7,563 nucleotides of DNA from contig CAMFLJ010000182.1 of the NCBI GenBank assembly GCA_945957335.1, positions 1 through 7,563 on the forward strand, given 5' to 3'. A model generated the notes under the pieces. It worked only from the letters and a program-made list of their open reading frames with translations. It made no database searches and was not told the DNA's origin. Shown one piece after another: positions 1 through 5,950 of the stretch. Position numbers and translations under genes: made by a program. The number at the start of each line of letters is the position of its first letter. Position 1 is the stretch's first letter. This stretch comes from an uncultured Actinomycetes bacterium (GTDB taxonomy: Bacteria > Actinomycetota > Acidimicrobiia > Acidimicrobiales > Acidimicrobilacustridaceae).

Positions 1-69
1 CTGCTCGAGGAGATGGGCCAGCAGGCCCACGAAATCCTACAGTCCCGGCGGCCCCAGGCCGCCGAGTAG
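1..69 (+). CDS. C-terminal tail of an unidentified upstream gene
   Basis: The frame is open from the first base and ends at TAG (67-69), giving a 22-residue tail, LLEEMGQQAHEILQSRRPQA followed by AE. It reads like an amphipathic C-terminal helix ending in a basic, Ala/Pro-rich tail, as many cytoplasmic enzymes do. Nothing in it identifies a family. It is in the same reading frame as the damaged ammonia-lyase gene that follows 48 bases later, so it could be a separate gene or part of a rearranged locus. The call rests on an open frame and plausible composition only. Confidence 0.4.
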   Translation: MLEEMGQQAHEILQSRRPQAAE

Positions 70-117
70 CGCCGCCCCCCACTTGCCCCCCCAGCCGGTC
101 GGGCCAAAAAAGGGGCC

Positions 118-927
118 GTGGCCCGCACCGCCCGCCTGCTCGGCCTGTCGGCCCGCATCTTCGTGCCCGCCGGCACCGCCGACGCCCGCATCCGCGCCAT
201 CGAGGGCGAGGGCGCGGTGGTCGGCGTGGTCGACGGCACCTACGACGACGCCGTCGCCCACTCGGCCGAGGTCGCCGCCGCCGACCCCGACGGACGCACG
301 CTGGTCGTGTCCGACACCTCGTGGGAGGGCTACCAGCTCGTCCCCCGCTGGGTGATCGAGGGCTACACCACCGTGTTCGACGAGATCGACGAGTCGGTGG
401 CCGCCGCCGGTGCCCGCACGCCCGACGTGGTCGTCATCCAGATCGGGGTGGGCGCCCTGGCCGCCGCGGCCGTCGCCCGCTACGGCGACGAAGCCCGTGC
501 GGGCACGGTGAAGCTGCTCGGCGTCGAGCCCGTGAGCGCCGACTGCATGCTCGCCTCGGTCGCCGCCGGCGAGCCCGTCGACGTGCCCGGCCCCCACCAC
601 TCGATCATGGCGGGGCTCAACTGCGGAGCGCCCTCGCTGCTGGCGTTCCCGTCGGTGTCGGGATCGTTCGCCGCCTTCGTCGGCATCGACGACGACTGGG
701 CCGTCGGCGCCATGCGCGACCTCGACCGCTACGGCGTCGAGGCCGGCGAGACCGGCGGCGCCGGCCTGGGCGGCGTGCGGGCGGCGCTGGCCGAGTGCCC
801 CGGCGTGGTGGAGGCCCTCGGCCTCGGGCCGGACGCGTCGGTGCTCTTCATCTGCACCGAGGGCGCCACCGACCCGACCTTCTTCGAGAAGGTCGTCGGC
901 CACCCCCCTCGCAACGCCGTCGCCTGA
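118..927 (+). CDS. N-terminally truncated diaminopropionate ammonia-lyase (PLP-dependent fold type II), probable pseudogene
   Basis: Seen: the 269-residue product follows the C-terminal two-thirds of the DpaL/YgeX family. Matching blocks are a YDDAV segment (42-46), DTSWEGYQ (66-73, family DTAWEGY), the glycine-rich QIGVGAL (108-114), HSIMAGLNCG (161-170, family TIMAGLACG), EAGETGGAGLG (208-218) and CTEGATD (246-252, family STEGDTD). Known: the family cleaves 2,3-diaminopropionate to pyruvate and ammonia with PLP, and members are near 400 residues. Missing: roughly the first 120 residues, which carry the Schiff-base lysine and most of the GNHG motif. Homology begins at the AVARTAR stretch that normally follows GNHG. 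The frame is open only from 70, after a TAG at 67. The first usable start is GTG 118, with an AGGGG only 2 bases upstream, too close for good initiation. The remnant should therefore be inactive unless the 5' part was lost in assembly. Family assignment is firm; the status as gene, pseudogene or assembly artefact is open. Confidence 0.75.
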   Translation: MARTARLLGLSARIFVPAGTADARIRAIEGEGAVVGVVDGTYDDAVAHSAEVAAADPDGRTLVVSDTSWEGYQLVPRWVIEGYTTVFDEIDESVAAAGARTPDVVVIQIGVGALAAAAVARYGDEARAGTVKLLGVEPVSADCMLASVAAGEPVDVPGPHHSIMAGLNCGAPSLLAFPSVSGSFAAFVGIDDDWAVGAMRDLDRYGVEAGETGGAGLGGVRAALAECPGVVEALGLGPDASVLFICTEGATDPTFFEKVVGHPPRNAVA

Positions 928-945
928 CCCTCTGGGCGCCCGGCG

Positions 946-994
946 CGACCTGTTGCCGGATGTCCGCCGCAGCGGGACACATGGCAACCGGTCG
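946..994 (+). repeat. Palindromic extragenic repeat, copy 1
   Basis: This is a 49-base imperfect palindrome. The outer arms are CGACCTGTTGCC and GGCAACCGGTCG (11 of 12 positions pair). An inner stem TGTCC/GGACA encloses a short loop. It matches copy 2 at 39 of 49 bases and copy 3 at 40 of 49, with the block TGTCCGCC unchanged in all three. It starts 18 bases after the ammonia-lyase stop codon and ends 35 bases before the next start codon. No run of T follows, so it is not a classical intrinsic terminator. Confidence 0.85.
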
Positions 995-1029
995 GGAACC
1001 GGAGCGGGCGTGCCGTCGTCTGATCTCCA

Positions 1030-1704
1030 ATGGCGATCATGCGGTGGCGGCGGTGGGGCGTGGCGGTGATGGTCCTGGCGGCGGGCACGGCGCCGGCGGC
1101 CTGCTCGATCGGCCAGGGGACGGTGGCGTGCTCGATGGCGGCACCGCCGACCAACCCGGTCGAGGTCGCCCGATCCTGGTCGTACGGATCGGCGGTGGTG
1201 GTCGGGACGGTCGGCGAGGACCTCGGCCGGACGAGGACGTTCTCCCCCGGCTACCGCAGCGACCGGCACGCCTTCGCCGTCGAGCGGGTGGTGTCGGTCG
1301 TCCCGAGCGCAGCGACTGCGGACGATCCCCGGCCGACGTCGACCGAGTCGGAGGTCGCCGCTCTCACCGAGGTGGTGAACGTCCACTACCCGGACCAGCC
1401 GCCGAGCTGCGGAGGAAGGGCGGAGAACGCGTCGCTCGACGAGGGCGACCGGGTCCTCCTCGTCCTCGGTCCGCCGCAGCCGACGGCGGAGGTGTGGACG
1501 GTCGGGCCCGCCGTGTCGGCCATGGACCTCGCCGGTGAGGCGGGCGCCGAGACCGCGACCTGGCAGCACCGCACCACCACGACCGAGGGCGGCTGCGACG
1601 GCCACCTCACCTACGACCTCGCCTCGCTCGAGGCCGCGTTCCGCGCCGCGTACGGCGACCCGTCGATCGCCCGCGACCTCCCGACCACCTGCTCGCAGGC
1701 CTGA
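1030..1704 (+). CDS. Putative exported protein, possibly lipoprotein with an NTR/TIMP-like OB fold
   Basis: Product of 224 residues. The N-terminus has basic residues (RWRRW, 5-9), a hydrophobic stretch (10-19) and TAPAAC ending at Cys25, which looks like a Sec signal peptide. The lipobox is weak (PAAC, without Leu/Val at -3), so ordinary signal peptidase cleavage is as likely as lipidation. The following ACS around Cys34 and then SYGSAVVVGTV resemble the start of bacterial NTR/TIMP-like secreted proteins (family pattern ACSC ... ADxVxxGTV). The later GDRVLLVLG resembles their conserved strand. Five cysteines (25, 34 and three further on) could form disulfides outside the cytoplasm. Starts at ATG 1030 or ATG 1039 are both possible; the second gives a tighter signal peptide (MRWRRW). 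A purine-rich GGAGCGGG lies about 22 bases upstream of 1030, too far for a good ribosome site, so initiation may be leaderless. Function is unknown; the fold call is tentative. Confidence 0.7.
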   Translation: MAIMRWRRWGVAVMVLAAGTAPAACSIGQGTVACSMAAPPTNPVEVARSWSYGSAVVVGTVGEDLGRTRTFSPGYRSDRHAFAVERVVSVVPSAATADDPRPTSTESEVAALTEVVNVHYPDQPPSCGGRAENASLDEGDRVLLVLGPPQPTAEVWTVGPAVSAMDLAGEAGAETATWQHRTTTTEGGCDGHLTYDLASLEAAFRAAYGDPSIARDLPTTCSQA

Positions 1705-1727
1705 CCCCCCGGCCGGACCCGTCGCCA

Positions 1728-1750
1728 TCAGGGCGCGTGGGAGCCCCTGA
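1728..1750 (+). other. Weak stem-loop after the exported protein gene
   Basis: TCAGGG (1728-1733) and CCCTGA (1745-1750) can pair, leaving an 11-base loop. It lies 23 bases past a stop codon and 43 bases before the next start. The stem is short and no T-tract follows, so a terminator role is only a guess. Confidence 0.25.
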
Positions 1751-1792
1751 CATCGACGGATCGCGAGCGAGGAGAGGGGCCATGATGGGCCG

Positions 1793-2152
1793 ATGGCGTA
1801 CGACACCGACCTGGCGGACCGGATCCGGGCGCTGATCCCCTTCGAGGCCGAGCACACCGAGAAGGCGATGTTCGGCGGGCTGGCGTTCATGGTGGGCGGC
1901 CACATGGCGGTGGTGGCGAGCGGCCAGGGCGGGATCATGGTGCGCTGCGAGCCCGCCGACACCGACCGGCTGCGCCGCTCCCCCGGCGCCGGCCCGATGG
2001 TGATGAAGGGCAGGGAGCTCGACGGCTGGCTCCGCGTCGACGCCGCCCACGTCCGCACCACCCGCCAGCTCTCCCGCTGGGTGGGCGTCGGTGTCGCGTA
2101 CGCCTCCACCCTCCCGCCGAAGGCGGCGAAGAAGGCCCGGCCCCGCCGCTGA
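1793..2152 (+). CDS. TfoX N-terminal domain protein
   Basis: Product of 119 residues that fits the single-domain TfoX_N family along its length. Seen: the opening MAYDTDLADRIRALI, then TEKAMFGGLAFMVGGHMA (22-39) with the hallmark KxMFGGxxF, a GGIMVRC strand, MKGRELDGWLRVD, and a C-terminal YASTLPPK followed by a basic tail. Known: in Haemophilus and Vibrio, TfoX/Sxy proteins activate competence genes with CRP, but stand-alone N-domain proteins are widespread in actinobacteria without proven roles. No competence genes are visible here, so a competence role should not be assumed. The start is unusual: the only good Shine-Dalgarno (AGGAG, 1770-1774) is ideally spaced for an out-of-frame ATG at 1782, and is 18 bases from ATG 1793. 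ATG 1793 is still preferred because the family N-terminus begins exactly there and no upstream in-frame start exists. Confidence 0.85.
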   Translation: MAYDTDLADRIRALIPFEAEHTEKAMFGGLAFMVGGHMAVVASGQGGIMVRCEPADTDRLRRSPGAGPMVMKGRELDGWLRVDAAHVRTTRQLSRWVGVGVAYASTLPPKAAKKARPRR

Positions 2153-2160
2153 CCCCGCCG

Positions 2161-2209
2161 CGACCGGTTGCCCGATGTCCGCCCAGACGGGACTCGTGGC
2201 AACAGGTCC
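2161..2209 (+). repeat. Palindromic extragenic repeat, copy 2
   Basis: Second 49-base copy, starting 8 bases after the TfoX-like stop codon. Left arm CGACCGGTTGCC pairs with GGCAACAGGTC apart from one internal mismatch and the terminal base. The inner stem (CGA-GTCC with GGAC-TCG, one bulged T) is more continuous than in copy 1. It matches copy 3 at 40 of 49 bases. It is separated from copy 3 by 12 bases, so the pair forms a tandem with a 61-base period. Confidence 0.85.
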
Positions 2210-2221
2210 GAACCAACGCTG

Positions 2222-2270
2222 CGATCGGTTGCCAGGTGTCCGCCGGAACGGGTCTCGTGGCAACCGGTCG
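2222..2270 (+). repeat. Palindromic extragenic repeat, copy 3
   Basis: Third 49-base copy. All 12 outer arm positions pair (CGATCGGTTGCC with GGCAACCGGTCG, one T-G wobble), and TGTCCGCC is unchanged. The inner stem is weaker than in copies 1 and 2. It ends 10 bases before the -35 box of the operon promoter, so a regulatory or insulating role for the operon is possible. Confidence 0.85.
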
Positions 2271-2280
2271 CGGGTGCCGC

Positions 2281-2308
2281 TTGACGGCGGCGGGGATATC
2301 GATACGAT
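2281..2308 (+). promoter_or_regulatory. Sigma70-like promoter of the TetR-ADH-SDR-sulfotransferase-hydrolase operon
   Basis: TTGACG (2281-2286) matches the -35 consensus at five of six bases, and TACGAT (2303-2308) fits the actinobacterial TANNNT -10. The spacer is 16 bases. Transcription would begin close to the ATG at 2319, giving a leaderless or nearly leaderless mRNA, in line with the lack of a Shine-Dalgarno before the TetR gene. The upstream ATG at 2307 lies inside the -10 box and so could not be the start on this transcript. Confidence 0.6.
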
Positions 2309-2316
2309 GCGCATCG
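2295..2316 (+). promoter_or_regulatory. Candidate TetR operator overlapping the -10 region
   Basis: Two perfect palindromes sit side by side: TATCGATA (2297-2304) and CGATGCGCATCG (2305-2316). They cover the -10 box and the probable transcription start, directly upstream of a TetR-family gene. This is the usual place for autorepression by TetR proteins. The assignment to this regulator is inference. Confidence 0.5.
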
Positions 2317-2318
2317 CA

Positions 2319-2933
2319 ATGGGGGGCAGAACCACGATCACCGCGCCGCGCGCCGGCCGGCCACGCGACCCGCGCCTCGACGAGGCGATCGTCGCCGCGA
2401 CCGTCGAGCTGCTCACCGAGCGCGGCTACCACGACACCACGCTGGCCGCCGTGGCGGAGCGGGCCGGCACCACCACCGCGGCCATCTACCGACGGTGGGG
2501 ATCGAAGTCGGAGCTGGTCTCCCACGCCGTGTTCCGCACCGACGGCGACGACGTGGTGGCCGACACCGACGACGTGGCCGCCGACATCGCCACCATGGTC
2601 CGCTGGTCGGTCGAGAAGCTCACCCACCCCGCTGCCGGCGCCGCCATCGCCGGCCTACTGGGCGAGCCCCGGGCCGACCGTCGAGCCCGCCGCGCCGACG
2701 CCGCCACCGCCGCCGCCCTCAGCGCCGGGCGCCTCCGGCGGGCCCAGGAGGCAGGGCAGCTGCGCGCCGACGTCGACCCGTCGGTGCTCGCCGCCCTCAT
2801 CGACGGCCCCGTCATCCACGCCGTCATGAGCGGCACCGCCGACCGCATCGACGACCGCTGGATCACCGACCTCGTCACCGTCGTCCTCGACGGCGCCCGC
2901 AGCTCCGAACCACGAAAGGCCGACCGCCGATGA
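2319..2933 (+). CDS. TetR/AcrR-family transcriptional regulator
   Basis: Product of 204 residues from ATG 2319 (208 if ATG 2307 were used; 2319 is chosen because 2307 lies within the likely -10 box). Seen: a basic N-terminal arm (APRAGRPRDPRLDEAI), then a canonical TetR helix-turn-helix at about residues 29-66 (LLTERGYHDTTLAAVAERAG, then TTTAAIYRRWGSKSELV). The C-terminal ligand and dimerisation domain (about 75-204) is helical and Ala/Arg-rich, and names no ligand. Known: TetR proteins usually repress their own promoter and adjacent genes until a small molecule binds. The gene opens the operon and its TGA overlaps the ATG of the dehydrogenase (ATGA), so regulator and enzymes are made from one message. 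The adjacent palindromes at 2297-2316 suit autoregulation. The inducer is probably the substrate or a product of the downstream enzymes (inference). Confidence 0.92.
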   Translation: MGGRTTITAPRAGRPRDPRLDEAIVAATVELLTERGYHDTTLAAVAERAGTTTAAIYRRWGSKSELVSHAVFRTDGDDVVADTDDVAADIATMVRWSVEKLTHPAAGAAIAGLLGEPRADRRARRADAATAAALSAGRLRRAQEAGQLRADVDPSVLAALIDGPVIHAVMSGTADRIDDRWITDLVTVVLDGARSSEPRKADRR

Positions 2934-3937
2934 AGCAGATCATGTTGCACGGGGCGAACGACTGGCGCCTCGACGACATCCCCGAGCCCGAGCCCGGCCC
3001 TCGCGACGCGCTCGTCCGCATCGCCGCCTGCGGCATCTGCGGCACCGACACCTCCTACATCCACATGGGGATGACGCCGGGCCACCCGATCCCGCTGGGC
3101 CACGAGATGGCCGGCACCGTCGAGTGGCTGGGGCCCGAGGTCGAGGGCGTGGCCGTGGGCGACCGCGTGGTCGTGCGGCCCTCCGACGCCGGCCACGGGC
3201 CGATGGGCACCGGCGGTCCGCAGGGCGGGCTCACCCCTGTCCTCCACGTGCCCGAGGCGGCGGACGGCACCCGCCTCTACAAGGTGCCCGAGGGCATCGA
3301 CCTCACCACCGCGGCGCTGGCCGAGCCCGCCGCGGTGGGCATGCAGTCGGTGAACCAGTCGGAGGCGAAGGCCGGCGACAAGGTCGTGGTGTTCGGGTGC
3401 GGACCCATCGGCCTGTTCGCCCTCGCCACCCTCGCCGACCGGGGCGTCACCGACACCGTCGCCATCGACCTCAGCCCCGCCCGCCTCGAGCTGGCCAGGA
3501 CCGTGGGCGCCGCGCACACCCTGAACCCCGCGACCGACGACGTGTGGGCCGAGCTAAAGAGCATCCACGGCACGGCACCGTTCATGTTCGGGCCGACGCC
3601 GGCCACCGACATCTTCATCGAGGCCTCCGGCGCCGACTCGGTGATCGGCGACGTGCTGCAGAACGGGCGGGTCGACGGCACGCTCGTGATCGTCGCCCTG
3701 CACTACCGGCCGGTGCCCACGAACTACGTGAACGTGCTGATGAAGCAGTTCACCGTGCGGGGGTCCATGGAGTACCCGGACCGGTTCGAGGACGCCATCG
3801 AGCTCCTGCAGCGCCACGACCTCTCGCACCTCATCACCCACACCCTGCCCCTCGAGCAGTTCGGCGACGGGTTGGCCGTGCTCGAGGGCTCCAAGGACTG
3901 CGGCAAGGTCATGATCACGATCGGGGACGACGCATGA
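2930..3937 (+). CDS. Zinc-type medium-chain alcohol dehydrogenase without the structural-zinc cysteines
   Basis: Product of 335 residues, MDR superfamily, NAD(P)-dependent oxidation of an alcohol to a carbonyl. Seen: a GroES-like catalytic domain with CGICGTD (Cys37, Asp40), GHE (His58, Glu59) and AEPAAVG (Glu132), the usual catalytic-zinc and active-site positions. The Rossmann motif VFGCGPIG (154-161) is followed by an acidic residue (Asp180, AIDLS) at the end of the second strand, favouring NAD over NADP. Where zinc dehydrogenases normally carry a loop of four closely spaced cysteines for structural zinc, this protein has a Gly/Pro-rich stretch without cysteine (about 84-108, containing GHGPMGTGG). 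An AAAGG lies 10 bases before the ATG, and the start overlaps the TetR stop by ATGA. The stop overlaps the SDR start in the same way. It may oxidise the alcohol handled by the neighbouring sulfur enzymes; substrate unknown. Confidence 0.92.
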   Translation: MKQIMLHGANDWRLDDIPEPEPGPRDALVRIAACGICGTDTSYIHMGMTPGHPIPLGHEMAGTVEWLGPEVEGVAVGDRVVVRPSDAGHGPMGTGGPQGGLTPVLHVPEAADGTRLYKVPEGIDLTTAALAEPAAVGMQSVNQSEAKAGDKVVVFGCGPIGLFALATLADRGVTDTVAIDLSPARLELARTVGAAHTLNPATDDVWAELKSIHGTAPFMFGPTPATDIFIEASGADSVIGDVLQNGRVDGTLVIVALHYRPVPTNYVNVLMKQFTVRGSMEYPDRFEDAIELLQRHDLSHLITHTLPLEQFGDGLAVLEGSKDCGKVMITIGDDA

Positions 3938-4683
3938 GCAACGGCATCACCTTCGACTTCACCGCCACCTCGGTGCTGGTCACCGGCGGCACCAGCGGCA
4001 TCGGCCACGCGGTCGCCACCGCCTTCGCCGGGGCCGGCGCGTCGGTGACCGTCACCGGCACGAAGGCCTCGGCCGACGCGTACGACACCGACCTCTCAGC
4101 CTTCTCGTTCCGGCAGCTCGAGATGCGCGACACCGCCGCCGTCGACGAGCTCGCCGCTTCGCTGGGCACCCTCGACGTGCTGGTCAACAACGCCGGCGCC
4201 AACTTCCCCGACGGGCTCGACGAGTGGAGCCCCGAGGGCTTCTCGGCCTCGCTGGCCATGAACGTGGAGGGCGCCCAGCGCCTCACCGTGCGGTCGCGGG
4301 ACGCTCTGGCCGCCAGCACCATGGCCGGCGGCGCGTCGGTGGTGAACGTCGTGTCGATGATGTCGTTCCGGGCCACCACGATCGTGCCCGGCTACTCCTC
4401 GTCGAAGGCGGCGCTGCTCGCCCTGACCCGCAACCTCGCCCTCCACTGGGTGAACGACGGCATCAGGGTGAACGCGGTGGCCCCCGGCCTCATCGACACG
4501 CCGATGACCGCACCCATGAAGCCCTTCCCCGAGATGCTCGACGCCGAGCTGGCCAAGCAGGCCATGCGGCGGATGGGCACGGTCGAGGAGGTCGCCGCCG
4601 CGGTGCTGTTCCTCAGCTGCGAGGCGTCGTCGTTCACCACCGGCACGGCCGTCGCCGTCGACGGCGGCTACCTGGCGCTGTGA
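3934..4683 (+). CDS. Short-chain dehydrogenase/reductase (classical SDR)
   Basis: Product of 249 residues, the normal length of a classical SDR. Seen: cofactor motif TGGTSGIG (17-24), NNAG (85-88), and the full catalytic set Asn110, Ser141, Tyr154 and Lys158 in YSSSK, followed by the usual PGLIDTPM segment and C-terminal VDGGY. The residues after the second strand (VTGTKAS) lack the Asp that marks NAD preference, so NADP(H) is plausible; this is weaker evidence than the catalytic motifs. The start overlaps the dehydrogenase stop (ATGA), and its own stop is followed by a GAGGGG ribosome site for the sulfotransferase. Together with the preceding dehydrogenase it gives the operon two distinct alcohol/carbonyl oxidoreductases. 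The substrate is unknown; FabG-type fatty acid synthesis is unlikely from the context. Confidence 0.93.
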   Translation: MSNGITFDFTATSVLVTGGTSGIGHAVATAFAGAGASVTVTGTKASADAYDTDLSAFSFRQLEMRDTAAVDELAASLGTLDVLVNNAGANFPDGLDEWSPEGFSASLAMNVEGAQRLTVRSRDALAASTMAGGASVVNVVSMMSFRATTIVPGYSSSKAALLALTRNLALHWVNDGIRVNAVAPGLIDTPMTAPMKPFPEMLDAELAKQAMRRMGTVEEVAAAVLFLSCEASSFTTGTAVAVDGGYLAL

Positions 4684-4693
4684 GGGGCGATCG

Positions 4694-5950
4694 ATGAGCA
4701 ACCAGATCCGCATCGACGACCTGGCGTCGCCGGTGCTCAACGACGTCCAGAAGATGGGCCTCGACTACGGCGAGTCGGTGCACACCGAGCTCACCGTCGA
4801 CGCCGTGCTCAACGCGGCCGTCGAGCGCACCGGCCTCGACGACTTCGGGCCCGACGACCACCTCGAGCGCCTCGACCTGTGGCTCTCGGAGATGGATGCC
4901 GACCCCGAGCGCACCGGCCTTGGCCGAATGCTGATGTTCGGCGACTGCGTCCGCTACGCCTCCAACCGGCTGCGCATCCATCGGCTCCTGCAGGAGCACC
5001 CGGAGATCCTCGACATCGAGATCGAGAAGCCGGTCATCGTGATCGGTCTGCCCCGCTCGGGCACCACCAACCTGGTCAACCTGCTCGCCGCCGACAGCCG
5101 CTTCCGGTCGATGCCGCTGTGGGAGAGCTACGAGCCGGTGCCCGACCCCCGCGAGCAGCCCGGGCCCGACGGCGTCGACCCCCGATGGGCCCGCTGCCAG
5201 GCCCAGTGGGAGGCCATGAAGGTCGGTGCCCCGTTCGTGGCGGCCATGCACCCGATGAACCCCGACCACATCCACGAGGAGCTCGAGCTGATGCTCCCCG
5301 ACTTCACGTCGTACAACCTCGAGTGGACGGTGCGGGCGCCGGGCTGGCGCGACTACCTGCTCTCGCACGACCAGACGCCGCACTACGCCTACATGAAGAC
5401 GGGGCTGCAGATCCTGCAGTGGTTCCGGCCCCGTGAGCGCTGGGTGCTCAAGTGCCCGCAGCACCTCGAGCAGATCGGCCCGCTGATGGCGACGTTCCCG
5501 GACGCCACCATCGCCGTCACCCACCGCGATCCGGTGGCCGTCGTGCAGTCGACCATCACCATGCTCACCTACGGCGCCCGCACGGCCTACCGGAGCACCC
5601 GGCCCGACTGGTACCTCGAGTACTGGACCGACCGGATCCGCCGCCTGCTCGACGCGTCGATCCGCGACCGCCACCTGCTGCCCGCCGACCGCACCTTCGA
5701 CGTGTACTTCCACGAGTACATGGCCGACGAGATCGGCACCGTCCAGCGGATCTACGACGCCGCCGGCATCGAGCTCACCGGCACCGCACGCGCCGAGATC
5801 GAGGCCCACCAGGCCGCCCACCCCCGTGGCAAGGAGGGCCGCGTCGTCTACGACCTGCGCGGCGACTTCGCCACCACGCCCGAGGAGGTGCGCTCCCACT
5901 TCGGGGCGTACCTCGACACCTTCCCCAACGTGAGGATCGAGGTCCAGTGA
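4694..5950 (+). CDS. PAPS-dependent sulfotransferase family protein
   Basis: Product of 418 residues, of the Sulfotransfer_3-like type common in mycobacteria and other actinobacteria. Known chemistry: transfer of sulfate from 3'-phosphoadenosine 5'-phosphosulfate to a hydroxyl group. Seen: a helical N-terminal region (1-110), then the 5'-phosphosulfate loop VIGLPRSGTT (116-125) at a strand-loop-helix, WVLKCPQH (250-257), and the 3'-phosphate motif THRDPVAVVQS (276-286, Arg278 and Ser286). No signal peptide or membrane segment is evident, so it is probably cytoplasmic. GAGGGG directly after the SDR stop is spaced 6 bases from ATG 4694. Its stop overlaps the hydrolase start (GTGA). Having it next to an alkylsulfatase relative is the most suggestive feature of the operon. 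A few proteins of this fold catalyse sulfation-assisted elimination, so product formation other than a stable sulfate ester is possible. Confidence 0.9.
   Translation: MSNQIRIDDLASPVLNDVQKMGLDYGESVHTELTVDAVLNAAVERTGLDDFGPDDHLERLDLWLSEMDADPERTGLGRMLMFGDCVRYASNRLRIHRLLQEHPEILDIEIEKPVIVIGLPRSGTTNLVNLLAADSRFRSMPLWESYEPVPDPREQPGPDGVDPRWARCQAQWEAMKVGAPFVAAMHPMNPDHIHEELELMLPDFTSYNLEWTVRAPGWRDYLLSHDQTPHYAYMKTGLQILQWFRPRERWVLKCPQHLEQIGPLMATFPDATIAVTHRDPVAVVQSTITMLTYGARTAYRSTRPDWYLEYWTDRIRRLLDASIRDRHLLPADRTFDVYFHEYMADEIGTVQRIYDAAGIELTGTARAEIEAHQAAHPRGKEGRVVYDLRGDFATTPEEVRSHFGAYLDTFPNVRIEVQ

Noticed and set aside
103..117. GGCC-A6-GGGGCC as a terminator or ribosome site for the ammonia-lyase remnant
   Set aside because: The flanks are not inverted repeats with a T-tract, and the AGGGG lies only 2 bases from GTG 118, too close for normal initiation.
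1793..2152. Natural competence locus based on the TfoX-like gene
   Set aside because: Only the N-terminal TfoX domain is present and no DNA-uptake gene lies nearby. Such single-domain proteins are widespread without a shown competence role.
2161..2270. Two repeat copies as a minimal CRISPR array
   Set aside because: The 12-base gap is far too short for a spacer, the copies differ at 9 of 49 bases, and no cas gene is present.
946..2270. The 1.3-kb segment bounded by repeats as a mobile element carrying two genes
   Set aside because: No transposase, no target-site duplication, and the repeats are self-complementary units in the same orientation placed after stop codons, which fits extragenic palindromes better.
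37..2319. A 760-codon open frame on the minus strand
   Set aside because: It spans four features on the other strand, including the three palindromes, and its translation is Arg/Gly/Ala/His-rich with no recognisable domain. Very high GC removes stop codons, so long antisense frames are expected.
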